A stretch of 64,000 nt of DNA from an uncultured Alphaproteobacteria bacterium (GCA_944392295.1 CALXWE010000006.1:1-64000); one strand, 5' to 3'; shown: positions 41,091 to 50,572, counted from the stretch's first letter. The notes: generated by a model from the sequence alone, not told the origin. Numbers and translations are program-made.

Positions 41091-42047
41091 ATGGTAAAAT
41101 TGAACGATAATAATGCCTATAAAAGAGGACAAGAATTGTTAGACAGCGGTATGTATAAAGAGGCCGTTGCACAGTTTGATGAAGTTTTGAAAGAACAGCC
41201 TGATTCATGGAAAGCTATGAACTCTAAGGGCTTTGCTTTTCAAAAAATGAGTAAATATACCGATGCCGTTGAATGCTTTGATAAGGCTTTGGCAATTAAT
41301 CCTAAATCGGTTGAAGTTTTAAACAATAAAGGCGTTACGCTTTCAATGCGCGGACTTTATAAAGAAGCTATTGAATGCTTTGATCAGGCTTTTGCTATTG
41401 ACCAGACTTCACTTGAGGCCTTAAACGGTAAGGCTATTGCTTTACAACATATGTTCTTGTTTAAAGAGGCTTTGGATGTTTTGGAACAAGCCATGAAAAT
41501 TGATAATAAGCATCCGCAGACCTTGCTCAGCATTGCCGTTACTTTGCAAAAATTAAAACAATATGATCGTTCAATCGCATTTTTCAAAAAAGTTTTGTCA
41601 TCAGATAAAACTAATGTTAAGGCTTGGAACGGGATCGGAGTTACCTATCAGTTGATGGGTGATAATGAGTCTGCCTTGAAATGCTTTACCAAAATCTTAA
41701 ACATTAACAGCAGTGAAATTCAGGCCTGGATTAGTATTGGTTTTGTTTACCAAAAAATGTTTAAGTTTAAAGATGCCTTAAAATGTTACAAAAAAGCTCA
41801 GCAGTTGGTTAACGGACGTTATCATCATAAGATGTATGACGGTTTGGCTTCTTGCTTGACCAAACTTTCTGAGTTTGACCAGGCTATTGAAGTTTACAAA
41901 CAAATCTTTCAGCACGAAGAAGGTAAGAAAAAGTGGGATGCTCAACGCTCCATTAAGTTTGTAAATAAGTTAAAACGTAAAAAAGCCGTAGGTACGTTGC
42001 CCGATATTATGGCAGGTGCTCCAGAAAGTGCCGGCAGCGAAGACTAA
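41091..42047 (+). CDS. TPR-repeat protein
   Basis: A 318-residue protein made of about seven 34-residue tetratricopeptide repeats (A-F-x-K-G-x-A/x-L-x-x-x-x-x-Y-x-x-A pattern; consensus ALxxxPxSVEAxxNKGxALxxLGxYxEAIExFDKAL) from residue 5 to about 270, followed by a basic C-terminus. No signal peptide, so cytoplasmic. TPRs bind partner proteins; next to moxR-DUF58, this suggests a scaffold in the same complex (inference). Ribosome site AGAAGGAA. A terminator follows. Confidence 0.85.
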   Translation: MVKLNDNNAYKRGQELLDSGMYKEAVAQFDEVLKEQPDSWKAMNSKGFAFQKMSKYTDAVECFDKALAINPKSVEVLNNKGVTLSMRGLYKEAIECFDQAFAIDQTSLEALNGKAIALQHMFLFKEALDVLEQAMKIDNKHPQTLLSIAVTLQKLKQYDRSIAFFKKVLSSDKTNVKAWNGIGVTYQLMGDNESALKCFTKILNINSSEIQAWISIGFVYQKMFKFKDALKCYKKAQQLVNGRYHHKMYDGLASCLTKLSEFDQAIEVYKQIFQHEEGKKKWDAQRSIKFVNKLKRKKAVGTLPDIMAGAPESAGSED

Positions 42048-42053
42048 AGTTAT

Positions 42054-42085
42054 AAAAACCCTCAGTTTTAAATGAGGGTTTTTCT
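42054..42085 (+). terminator. Terminator after TPR gene
   Basis: AAAAACCCTCA pairs with TGAGGGTTTTT around GTTTTAA. Confidence 0.92.
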
Positions 42086-42312
42086 TTGCAAATATTGTAC
42101 TGTTTTGAACAAAAACAGCTTTCATTGCTTGCGGAAAAAGCACCTTTAGGTAAGTTAATTTCTATTTAAGGCGTCTTGCTGCGTAAGTTTCGCTTAAAAA
42201 TAATTCGGCTCAACAACTCCGCTACGGTCAACCGGCGGGATAGACTTGCGTCATCTTATCGGCTCGGCAGCGCCGACCGGCGTCTTGACATCCGCCTGCC
42301 GATTGCGATTCC

Positions 42313-42332
42313 GAACTCACTTGTGTGAGTTC
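42313..42332. other. GC-rich hairpin with T-arm-like sequence after tRNA-Arg
   Basis: GAACTCAC-TTGT-GTGAGTTC is a perfect 8-bp hairpin, and the minus strand continues into GTGAGTTCGGAATCGC and a GC-rich block back to about 42170. The block resembles the sequence after tRNA-Gln (TTCGGAATCGCAGTGCCCGCCGG) and the hairpin after tRNA-Trp (165-186). No gene is seen in 42086-42389. Confidence 0.55.
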
Positions 42333-42353
42333 AAATCTCGGAGCTTTCATCAA

Positions 42354-42387
42354 TAAAAAAATACCTCCACGAGGGAGGTATTTTTTT
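42354..42387 (-). terminator. Terminator of tRNA-Arg
   Basis: On the minus strand AAATACCTCC pairs with GGAGGTATTT around a short loop and is followed by a T-run. Confidence 0.88.
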
Positions 42388-42389
42388 AT

Positions 42390-42466
42390 TGGCGCGCCCG
42401 GCGGGATTCGAACTCACAACCTTCTGATCCGTAGTCAGATGCTCTATCCAATTGAGCTACGGGCGC
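42390..42466 (-). tRNA. tRNA-Arg (ACG)
   Basis: A 77-nt cloverleaf on the minus strand: acceptor GCGCCCG with CGGGCGC, anticodon loop CTACGGA with anticodon ACG (A34 becomes inosine through TadA, reading CGU/CGC/CGA), T-arm GTTCGAATC and an encoded CCA. The T-arm GTGAGTTCGAATC is echoed by the GC-rich sequence downstream. Confidence 0.97.
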
Positions 42467-42564
42467 ATCGGATGTATGCTTTAATAAATCAAAATATTAT
42501 CTTTTGCAAGCATTATTTTTATTTTTTTTGCTTTTTCTTCTAACAACTTGATTCTTAAACACTT

Positions 42565-42601
42565 AAAAATAAAGACTTTGCCTAAACAAAGTCTTTATTT
42601 T
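42565..42601 (-). terminator. Terminator after glgP
   Basis: AAAATAAAGACTTTG pairs perfectly with CAAAGTCTTTATTTT around CCTAAA; a T-run follows on either strand. Confidence 0.9.
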
Positions 42602-42614
42602 AAGGTTTCGTCCT

Positions 42615-45080
42615 TTAGTCAACCGGCTTAATATGCCATATCTTGTCGGCATATTCCATAACCGCTCTGTCACTTGAAAAGTAACCGATGCGCGCAACGT
42701 TCATTATTGCCTTCCTGCACCACTTGGCTTTGTCCGAATATTCGGTCTCTGCCTCGTGAAGAGTCTTGTTAAAGTCTTCCAAGTCAGCCAGTACAAAATA
42801 GTAGTCGCGGTTTACAAGCTCTTCAAATATCGGCTTAAATAACAGTACATGGTCTTTTTCACAGAACATTGTCGAATTAAGCGAATTTAATATTCTCTTG
42901 ATGTAATCGGACTGCTCGTATAATTCACGCGGCTTGTAGGTTGCTCTCATCGCTTTTATTTGCTCGTCTTTTAAACCGCATAAATAAAAGTTGTCTTCAC
43001 CTACCGCTTCACGTATCTCTATGTTGGCTCCGTCATAAGTGCCTACCGTTAAAGCCCCGTTTAAAGCAAACTTCATATTGCCGGTGCCCGAGGCTTCAAA
43101 TCCGGCTGTCGATATTTGTAAACTTACATCGGCAGCAGGTATTAATTTCTCGGCAAGTGATACTTTGTAGTCAGGTAAAAATACGACCTTAAGAGCATTG
43201 TTTACTCTCGGGTCGTTGTTTACAACATCGGCTACGTTGTTTATTAATTTAATGATGAGCTTGGCAAATGTATAAGAAGGCGCAGCTTTACCGGCAAAAA
43301 TGTAAGTCTTGTTTTGTATCGGACGAGCGTTGTCTTTTACTATTGCTAAATAATCGCCGATTACTTGCAAAATGGTCATTAATTGACGTTTGTATTCGTG
43401 TATTCTTTTAGCATGCACAATATACATACTCTCGGAATTTACCATAATCCCGGTATTTTTAAATACATGAAAGGCTAAGTTTTTCTTGTTGGTACGCTTG
43501 TTCTCGGCAAACTTTCTTAAAAAGCTTTCATCGTCCAAAAATTCCTCAAGCTTGGTTAATTCGCTTAAGTTGGTTATCCAGCTTTTACCGATTTTGTCGG
43601 TTATTAATTCCGCTAACGGAGTGTTGGCGTGTAATAACCACCGACGCGGCGTAATACCGTTGGTTATGTTGATAAACTTCTCCGGCCATAATTCATAAAA
43701 TTCCGGCACTAATGAGGTCTTTATCAATTCGGTATGCAACTTGGCAACACCGTTGACCGAAAATGAACCGACAATCGATAAGTTGGCCATTCTGATAATT
43801 TGATTATCGCCGTCGCCGGATACGATAGATACTTTTGCAACTTTCGGCGAATCGGCACCAAATTTTGATTTAGCAAACTCTACAAAACGTCGGTTGATTT
43901 CATAAATGATTTGCAAATGACGCGGCAGCATCTTGCCGAATATACGCGTCGGCCAAGTTTCTAATGCTTCCGGCAATAAAGTGTGATTGGTGTATGCAAA
44001 AATTTTGGTTACAATGTCCCAAGCGGCATCCCACTCTTGCCCGTATTGGTCGATTAATAAACGCATCATTTCCGCAATGGCTAATGCCGGGTGCGTGTCG
44101 TTTAACTGAATGCATACATACTCCGGCATTTTGTAAAAATCGTTGCTCTTTTCCAAAAAGCGGCGAATAATATCTTGAATGGCGCACGATACAAAGAAAT
44201 ATTGCTGAGTTAATCTTAACTCTTTGCCGGATTCAACCGCATCTGAGGGGTATAATACCTTGGAGATGGTCTCGGTTTTGATTTTATCTTTAACCGCTTC
44301 CATATAACCGCCTTCGTTAAATACGTTTATATCTAACTCCTCGTCGGTCTTGGCTGAAAATAATCTTAAATAGTTTACCGATTTACCGTCATAGCCGACA
44401 ATCGGAAAATCGTACGGAACACCGTATAAAGTCTGGGTGTTTACCCAAGTAAAGTAAGGCTTGCCGTCGGCTCCCATATAGCTTTCTACGTTGCCGTAAA
44501 TCGGTATGCTTACTTTGCGGTCGTTACGGGCAAACTGCCAGGGGGAGTTTTCTCCGAGCCAGCTGTCGGCTTGCTCTATCTGCCAACCGTTTTCAAACTT
44601 TTGCTTAAATAAACCGAACTGATAGTTTATGCCGTATCCGAATCCGGCTAAACCTAATGACGCCATTGAATCCAGATAGCAAGCGGCTAACCGGCCCAAA
44701 CCTCCGTTTCCTAATGCAGGATCATATTCGGCATCAAAAATTTCTTCCATTGAAATGTTCGGAAAACCTTCAATGTGAATGTCTTTTAGTAAATTGAAAA
44801 GTTCAAGGTTGTGTAAGTTGTTTTCCAAAGAACGACCGATTAAATATTCAATCGATAAATAATAAACCCTCTTTGAACCGGCAGCATTGTAACGATGTAT
44901 GGTCTGGTACATCTTGTCCATGGCAAATTCACGCACGGCTAACGCTATCGCCTCAAAGGCCTCCTCTTTGGTCAGTTCACAAGTCCGTTTTCCGATAAAA
45001 TATTTGATATAATGCTCAATCGATAGTTTTAATCTGGCCTTATCAATCTCGCTTCCGGCTTTGTTTTCTTGCTTTTTCAA
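42615..45080 (-). CDS. Glycogen/maltodextrin phosphorylase
   Basis: An 821-residue PLP enzyme of GT35, releasing glucose 1-phosphate from alpha-1,4-glucans. Landmarks: LGNGGLGRLAACYLDSMA (about residues 122-140), GFGYGINYQFGLF, ITNGITPRRW, and the PLP-lysine segment EASGTGNMKFALNG (about 657-670, Lys in NMKF). Full length, no truncation. The other glg genes are not in the window. Usual ribosome site AAAGGGAAAAGGG. It is convergent with tRNA-Arg and divergent from the TolC-type gene. Confidence 0.95.
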   Translation of the reverse strand: MKKQENKAGSEIDKARLKLSIEHYIKYFIGKRTCELTKEEAFEAIALAVREFAMDKMYQTIHRYNAAGSKRVYYLSIEYLIGRSLENNLHNLELFNLLKDIHIEGFPNISMEEIFDAEYDPALGNGGLGRLAACYLDSMASLGLAGFGYGINYQFGLFKQKFENGWQIEQADSWLGENSPWQFARNDRKVSIPIYGNVESYMGADGKPYFTWVNTQTLYGVPYDFPIVGYDGKSVNYLRLFSAKTDEELDINVFNEGGYMEAVKDKIKTETISKVLYPSDAVESGKELRLTQQYFFVSCAIQDIIRRFLEKSNDFYKMPEYVCIQLNDTHPALAIAEMMRLLIDQYGQEWDAAWDIVTKIFAYTNHTLLPEALETWPTRIFGKMLPRHLQIIYEINRRFVEFAKSKFGADSPKVAKVSIVSGDGDNQIIRMANLSIVGSFSVNGVAKLHTELIKTSLVPEFYELWPEKFINITNGITPRRWLLHANTPLAELITDKIGKSWITNLSELTKLEEFLDDESFLRKFAENKRTNKKNLAFHVFKNTGIMVNSESMYIVHAKRIHEYKRQLMTILQVIGDYLAIVKDNARPIQNKTYIFAGKAAPSYTFAKLIIKLINNVADVVNNDPRVNNALKVVFLPDYKVSLAEKLIPAADVSLQISTAGFEASGTGNMKFALNGALTVGTYDGANIEIREAVGEDNFYLCGLKDEQIKAMRATYKPRELYEQSDYIKRILNSLNSTMFCEKDHVLLFKPIFEELVNRDYYFVLADLEDFNKTLHEAETEYSDKAKWCRKAIMNVARIGYFSSDRAVMEYADKIWHIKPVD

Positions 45081-45268
45081 CCCTTTTCCCTTTCAAAATT
45101 GTTTTTAAAATACTTATTTATCCAATCTAGTATACGAAATTGTTTGAAATTTGCTTAACAATTGCAAATTATTTTAAATAAATTGCAATAATTAAGGCTT
45201 AATAATGGTTGCAAAATGATAAAAAATGTACAATAATCCTTAAGTTAATTGAAATACGGGAATTTAAA

Positions 45269-46621
45269 ATGAAGAAGACTTTTTTGTTTACTTTACTGAG
45301 TGTAACCGCAATGTCGTTAAATGCTAATGCGGCTACTATTTTTGAAGCTATGGGCAGCGCTTATACCAATAACCCGACACTTCAGGCTCAAAGAGCATAT
45401 GTAAGAGCCGTTGATGAAAATGTGGCTATTGCAAAATCAGGCTTTAGACCGACGTTGGCGTTGCAGGGTTCTTATTCGGATGCCCATATTAATACCGATG
45501 CTCCGAATGTTCAGGATGGTTATGATGAATCTATCGCCGCAGTTGTTACTCAACCGATTTTTAACGGTTTTTCTACCAGAAACAGCGTTAAGGCAGCTGA
45601 TCATACCGTAAAAGCCGAACAAAGCAACTTATCAAATGTTGAACAAGAAATTTTATTGGAAGCCTCAACCGCTTATCTGAATGTTTTACGTGATGAAGCA
45701 ATCTTAAATTTGCAAACCAATAACGAAAAACTTTTGAAAAAACGTATGGAAGAAACCAAAGAGCGTTTTAACGTCGGTGAAGTTACCCGTACCGATGTGG
45801 CGCAATCTGAGGCGCGCTATTCTCAGGCTCGCTCAGACAGAATCGCCGCCGAAGGCAATTTGGCCGCTTCTAAGGCTGTTTACGTTCAGGTTATAGGTCA
45901 GCAGCCCGATAAACTTGAAGAACCTTTCGGAATTGCCGAGTTGTTCCCAAAGTCAATTGAAGATGCCATAAGTTATGCGCGTAATAATAACTACGCTTTG
46001 AAAGCCGCAAAAAGCGCCTTAAATGCTCAGGTTTACAATGTGGCCGCCAATACCGGTGCTTTGTTGCCGCAAGTTGATTTTTCGGCAACCGCCTCTCGCG
46101 GTCAGGAGCAGTATTACGGTATGCAGGATCCGGAAACCAATAGCTTTAAATGGGGCGTTAATATGACCGTTCCATTGTATGATGCCGGTTCCGACAGAGC
46201 TAAAATTCGTCAGAGCAAGTATCAAAAATGGCAGGCTCAAGAAGCTGTGCTTGAAGCCGAAAGAGCTATGATATCTTCAGTTAGCAGCAACTGGGAATAT
46301 ATGGTTTCAAACTTGGCCAGAATTTCTTCGGTTAAAGACCAAATCAGAGCTTATGAAATTGCTTTGGATGGTGTTCAACAGGAAGAGGCCTTGGGTAATC
46401 GTACGGTTTTGGATGTTTTGGATGCTTATCAAGCTCTCTTAAACTCTAACGTAGAGGAAGTTGAAGCTCGTCGCGATTACTATGTATCGGGTATGCAGCT
46501 CTTGCTTTCTATGGGTAAATTAACCGCAAAAGATTTGAAATTGGCCGTTAATCTCTACAATGCCGAAAAATATTCCGACGAAACCAGCGGTAAATGGTTG
46601 TCGATATCGGTTGATAAATAA
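45269..46621 (+). CDS. TolC-family outer-membrane channel
   Basis: 450 residues from MKKTFLFTLLSVTAMSLNANA (signal peptide; upstream frame ignored). Mature coiled-coil hairpins with two OEP repeats, typical TolC motifs IFEAMGSAYTNNPTLQAQRAYVRAVDENVAIAKSGFRPTLALQGSYS, and NVLRDEAIL; second half VQQEEALGNRTVLDVLDAYQALLNSNVEEVEARRDYYVSGMQLL. It forms the trimeric outer-membrane duct for type I secretion or drug efflux. No efflux partner genes are adjacent. The ribosome site is weak. Confidence 0.94.
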   Translation: MKKTFLFTLLSVTAMSLNANAATIFEAMGSAYTNNPTLQAQRAYVRAVDENVAIAKSGFRPTLALQGSYSDAHINTDAPNVQDGYDESIAAVVTQPIFNGFSTRNSVKAADHTVKAEQSNLSNVEQEILLEASTAYLNVLRDEAILNLQTNNEKLLKKRMEETKERFNVGEVTRTDVAQSEARYSQARSDRIAAEGNLAASKAVYVQVIGQQPDKLEEPFGIAELFPKSIEDAISYARNNNYALKAAKSALNAQVYNVAANTGALLPQVDFSATASRGQEQYYGMQDPETNSFKWGVNMTVPLYDAGSDRAKIRQSKYQKWQAQEAVLEAERAMISSVSSNWEYMVSNLARISSVKDQIRAYEIALDGVQQEEALGNRTVLDVLDAYQALLNSNVEEVEARRDYYVSGMQLLLSMGKLTAKDLKLAVNLYNAEKYSDETSGKWLSISVDK

Positions 46622-46666
46622 ATTTTTTCTGCTATGATAACAAAAACTGTTTGAAACGGAAAAAGT

Positions 46667-46978
46667 ATGGCTGACGAACAAGAATTGTCAATGGAAGAAA
46701 TTCTGGCTTCAATCCGGAATATCTTGTGGGAAAAGGAGGTAAATAAAAGTGCCTCCCGTTCTTGCATACGCGATTATGCCAAAGAAGCCGAAGGCGAGGT
46801 TTTTCAACTGACCAAGAGTATGCTCGTTAAAGGTTGGGCCTTGCCTTATGAATATTCTAATTGGGATTTTAATGATGTCGCCGCAAAAATTTTGCACAAG
46901 TATGCCAAGGTTTTTGCTAAAGATGATGTGTTGTCGGCTCCTAAAGATGAACGAGTGAGCGCAAAGGAAGGTTCGTAA
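46667..46978 (+). CDS. DUF2497/PopZ-like protein, shortened
   Basis: A 103-residue protein starting MADEQELSMEEILASIRNILWE. This N-terminal motif marks the alphaproteobacterial DUF2497 (PopZ-like) family, which in Caulobacter organises the cell pole, and the position directly before valS is the conserved one. The usual C-terminal oligomerisation domain rich in Leu/Arg is not recognisable; instead there is GWALPYEYSNWDFNDVAAKILHKYAKVF. It may be a divergent or degenerate pole protein. Confidence 0.75.
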   Translation: MADEQELSMEEILASIRNILWEKEVNKSASRSCIRDYAKEAEGEVFQLTKSMLVKGWALPYEYSNWDFNDVAAKILHKYAKVFAKDDVLSAPKDERVSAKEGS

Positions 46979-47011
46979 AGCTGTAGCCTGAACCAGCCTC
47001 AGTATCTTTTT

Positions 47012-47048
47012 GCCCTTAAAATATGCGTGTTTTGAGGGCTTTTGTTTG
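47012..47048 (+). terminator. Terminator after DUF2497 gene
   Basis: GCCCTTAAAA pairs with TTTTGAGGGC around an 8-base loop, followed by TTTTGTTT. Confidence 0.85.
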
Positions 47049-47086
47049 AAATTGTGATTGTAACTTAAAAATAGGAAATTAATCAG

Positions 47087-49726
47087 ATGTTAGATAAAAA
47101 TTACAACCCGAAAAATTTTGAAGAAAATATTTATAAAGATTGGGAAGAATCGGGCGATTTTAAACCGGATATGCGCCAAAACTCAGAGGCTTTTTCAATA
47201 GTTATTCCTCCTCCGAATGTTACCGGTGTTTTACATATGGGACATGCTTTGGATGATACCTTGCAAGATATTTTAGTAAGATATAACCGTATGCTTGGTA
47301 AAAAAGTTTTGTGGCAGCCGGGTACCGACCATGCCGGTATTGCAACTCAAATGGTTGTTGAACGTAATTTGGCAAAAGAGGGAATATCTCGTCATGATTT
47401 AGGCAGAGAAAAGTTTGTTGAAACGGTTTGGAAATGGCGTGAAAAATCGGGTGGCACAATTTGTAAACAACTGCGCAGATTGGGTGCTTCTTGCGATTGG
47501 AGCAGAGAACGTTTTACCATGGATGAGGGCTTAAGCCGCGCTGTTCGTAAAATTTTTGTTTCGCTTTATAAAGACGGATTGATTTTTAAGGCAAAAAAAC
47601 TCGTTAACTGGGATCCTAAACTCGGTACTGCCGTTTCCGATTTGGAAGTTGTTCAAAAAGAAACCGTTGGTAAAATGTATTACTATAAATATCCGATTGA
47701 GGGTGAAGAAGGTGAGTTTATTCATATTGCCACCACTCGTCCGGAAACCATGTTTGGTGATACTGCCGTTGCTGTTTCTAAAGAAAATGAAAAATTAAAG
47801 CATTTAATCGGTAAAAATTGCATATTGCCGATTGTTAATCGGGTCATTCCGATTATCGGCGATGAGCACGCTGACCCCGAAAAAGGTACGGGTGCGGTTA
47901 AAATTACTCCGGCTCATGATTTTAACGACTTTGAGGTCGGAAAACGCCACAATCTGCCGATGATTAATATCTTAAACGAAGATGCTACCTTAAATGAAAA
48001 TACTCCGTTTGAAGGTATGAGCACTATGGAAGCTCGTGCTAAAACCATCGAAAAATTAACTGAGCTTGGTTTAATGGAAAAAATTGAAGACCATCCGATG
48101 GTTATTCCTTACGGCGACCGTTCCGGCGTTGTTATTGAACCGTTAATGACCGACCAGTGGTTTGTTGATGCTCCGAAATTGGCAGTTGAAGCCATGCGTG
48201 TGGTTGAAAACGGCGAAATGCAGTTTGTTCCGAAGTCGTATGAAAAAACTTATTTTGAATGGATGCGCAATATGCAGCCATGGTGTATTTCACGCCAATT
48301 ATGGTGGGGACACCAAATGCCGATTTGGTACGGACCGGACGGTGAAATCTTTTGTGAAGAAACCGAAGAAGAAGCTTATAAAGCCGCTCTTAAGCACTAC
48401 GGCAAACAGGTTGAATTAACCAGAGAAACCGATGTGTTGGATACTTGGTTTTCATCCGGGCTTTGGGCTTTTTCAACTTTGGGCTGGCCTGATGATACCG
48501 AATATTTGAAAACCTTTTATCCGACTTCGGTTTTGGTAACCGGCTTTGATATTATCTTTTTCTGGGTTGCCAGAATGATGATGATGAGTATGTACGCCAT
48601 GAAAAAAGTACCGTTTAAAAAATGTTATATTCATGGCTTGGTACGTGATGAAAAAGGTCAGAAAATGTCTAAATCCAAAGGCAACACGGTTGACCCGATG
48701 GAAACAATTGAAAAATACGGTGCCGATGCTTTGCGCTTTTTTATGGCGGCTATGGAAACTCAAGGACGTGATGTTAACTTGTCGGAAGCGCGTATTGCCG
48801 GATATCGTAATTTTGCCACAAAATTATGGAATGCCGCTCGTTTTTGCGAGATGAACGAATGCCGTACAATGGCTGATTTTGACCCGTATACCGTTAAATT
48901 ATCGGTTAATAAGTGGATTGTTGCCAAGGCTGATGAAGCAACAATGGAAGTTACCAAAGACTTAAATGATTTTCGTTTTTCGGATGCTGCCAATGCCGTT
49001 TATCAGTTTGTTTGGGGAACTTTCTGCGATTGGTATATCGAATTAAGCAAACCGATTTTTTACGGTCAAAATGCTCAAGATATTGCCGAAACCAGAGCTA
49101 CCGCAGCTTGGGTTTTGGATAGAATTTTAGTTATTTTGCATCCGTTTATGCCGTTTATTACTACCGAGCTGTGGAATAATTTGGCAACGCGAAGCGTAAA
49201 ATTGATACATGCCGCTTGGCCGCAAGTTAAAGAAGTTAATGCCGATACTGCCGAGATGGATTGGGCTATTGATTTAATAAGCACCATTCGTTCTATGCGT
49301 GCGGAAATGAATTTGCCGGCAGGCGCTAAGCTTACGATTTATCTTAAAGATATGAATGATAACTCTAAGGCTTATTTGGCAAATATGAAAACTTTGGTTT
49401 GCTCTTTGGCGAGATTAGAAAATGTTGAAATTTTCGGTCAGTCTCAAGAAATTACCAAAGATATGGTTCAAAAAGTGTTTAGAGAAGGGGCAATTTTGTT
49501 ACCGCTTAAAGGTGTGGTTGATTTTGCTGCCGAAAGAGAACGCTTAAATAAAGAACTTGAAACATTAAACCGTAACTTGGAAGGATATGCTCGTAAGCTT
49601 TCTAACCAGAGCTTTGTAGAAAGAGCGCCGGCCAATGTGGTTGCCGAGGAAAAACGTCGTCAGGCGGAGGCTTTGGAAAATAAAGCCAAAGTTGAAGAAG
49701 CGCTGGCACGAATTGTCGGTTTATAA
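47087..49726 (+). CDS. valS: Valyl-tRNA synthetase
   Basis: An 879-residue class I enzyme charging tRNA-Val. PPPNVTGVLHMGHALD holds the HIGH signature (HMGH, about residues 51-54) and GQKMSKSKGN the KMSKS loop (about 524-528). The large editing domain (CP1) lies between them (GTGAVKITPAHDFNDFEVG). The C-terminal coiled coil (ERLNKELETLNRNLEGYARKL) is present. Ribosome site AGGAAATT. Follows the DUF2497 gene, the order typical of Alphaproteobacteria. Confidence 0.97.
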   Translation: MLDKNYNPKNFEENIYKDWEESGDFKPDMRQNSEAFSIVIPPPNVTGVLHMGHALDDTLQDILVRYNRMLGKKVLWQPGTDHAGIATQMVVERNLAKEGISRHDLGREKFVETVWKWREKSGGTICKQLRRLGASCDWSRERFTMDEGLSRAVRKIFVSLYKDGLIFKAKKLVNWDPKLGTAVSDLEVVQKETVGKMYYYKYPIEGEEGEFIHIATTRPETMFGDTAVAVSKENEKLKHLIGKNCILPIVNRVIPIIGDEHADPEKGTGAVKITPAHDFNDFEVGKRHNLPMINILNEDATLNENTPFEGMSTMEARAKTIEKLTELGLMEKIEDHPMVIPYGDRSGVVIEPLMTDQWFVDAPKLAVEAMRVVENGEMQFVPKSYEKTYFEWMRNMQPWCISRQLWWGHQMPIWYGPDGEIFCEETEEEAYKAALKHYGKQVELTRETDVLDTWFSSGLWAFSTLGWPDDTEYLKTFYPTSVLVTGFDIIFFWVARMMMMSMYAMKKVPFKKCYIHGLVRDEKGQKMSKSKGNTVDPMETIEKYGADALRFFMAAMETQGRDVNLSEARIAGYRNFATKLWNAARFCEMNECRTMADFDPYTVKLSVNKWIVAKADEATMEVTKDLNDFRFSDAANAVYQFVWGTFCDWYIELSKPIFYGQNAQDIAETRATAAWVLDRILVILHPFMPFITTELWNNLATRSVKLIHAAWPQVKEVNADTAEMDWAIDLISTIRSMRAEMNLPAGAKLTIYLKDMNDNSKAYLANMKTLVCSLARLENVEIFGQSQEITKDMVQKVFREGAILLPLKGVVDFAAERERLNKELETLNRNLEGYARKLSNQSFVERAPANVVAEEKRRQAEALENKAKVEEALARIVGL

Positions 49727-49733
49727 TATTAAT

Positions 49734-49760
49734 GACCGCCGCGGTTTTAACCGTCGGCGG
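49734..49760 (+). other. GC-rich hairpin between valS and the OmpA-like gene
   Basis: ACCGCCG-CGGTTTTAACCGT-CGGCGGT forms a strong stem; no T-run follows, so it is not a usual terminator. It may affect mRNA decay between the two genes. Confidence 0.55.
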
Positions 49761-49789
49761 TTTAATGTAAATTTTTAAGGAGAAAAGTT

Positions 49790-50431
49790 ATGAAAAAGCT
49801 TTTATTATCATTTTTAATGGTAACTTTTTTGGGCGCTTGTGCCACCGACCCTTACACGGGTGAAAGCAAAGTTTCGAAAACGGCATGGGGAACAGGTATC
49901 GGAACTGCGGTAGGAGCAGGTGTCGGTGCTTTAATAGGCGGTGAAAAAGGTGCTTTAATAGGTGCCGGCGTGGGCGCCGGTGTGGGAGCTGCCAGCGGCG
50001 GTTATATGGATATTCAGGCTCGTAAGCTTCGTGAGGAATTACAGGGTACGGGTGTTCAGGTTGCCAGAGACGGCGATAATATTCGTTTAATTATGCCCAA
50101 TGCCATAACTTTTAACACTAACGAATCGGTAATTAAAAGCAGCGCTAACAGAGTATTAGATTCAGTTGCCAAAGTAGCTGAAGAATATAATAAAACCTCA
50201 CTGCGGGTTATCGGTTATACCGACAGTACGGGTAATGACAGTATTAATATTCCGTTATCACAAAAAAGAGCGGCAGCAGTAGCTCAATACTTAGAATTAA
50301 GAGGTGTTGCGGCAACTCGTATTACGGCAATGGGAATGGGTGCGCAAAACCCGATTGCTTCTAATGCAACGGCAGAGGGCAGAGAGCAAAACCGCCGTGT
50401 TGAAATTTATTTAATTAACAATGCCAACTAA
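49790..50431 (+). CDS. OmpA-family lipoprotein with glycine zipper
   Basis: A 213-residue lipoprotein: signal MKKLLLSFLMVTFLGAC (lipobox LGAC, Cys17), then a glycine-zipper segment (GIGTAVGAGVGALIGGEKGALIGAGVG, about residues 35-61), and a C-terminal OmpA-like peptidoglycan-binding domain (TFNTNESVIKSSA, VIGYTDSTGNDSIN, ISQKRAAAVAQYL, EGREQNRRVEIYLI). It anchors the outer membrane to peptidoglycan, similar to YiaD. Ribosome site AAGGAG. A terminator follows. Confidence 0.93.
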   Translation: MKKLLLSFLMVTFLGACATDPYTGESKVSKTAWGTGIGTAVGAGVGALIGGEKGALIGAGVGAGVGAASGGYMDIQARKLREELQGTGVQVARDGDNIRLIMPNAITFNTNESVIKSSANRVLDSVAKVAEEYNKTSLRVIGYTDSTGNDSINIPLSQKRAAAVAQYLELRGVAATRITAMGMGAQNPIASNATAEGREQNRRVEIYLINNAN

Positions 50432-50441
50432 GCCGCAAGCC

Positions 50442-50476
50442 TTAAGCCCCGTTCAAATATGGGGCTTAATTTTTTT
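50442..50476 (+). terminator. Terminator after the OmpA-like gene
   Basis: TTAAGCCCC pairs with GGGGCTTAA around a 10-base loop, followed by seven T. Confidence 0.92.
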
Positions 50477-50572
50477 GCTAAAAGTTGTAAAAAAGATGTG
50501 CAAAAAGAGAAGAAAAAAGCGCAAACTAAGGAATCGCGTTAGGGTAAAAGCTAATTTTATGGAGCGTTTAAG

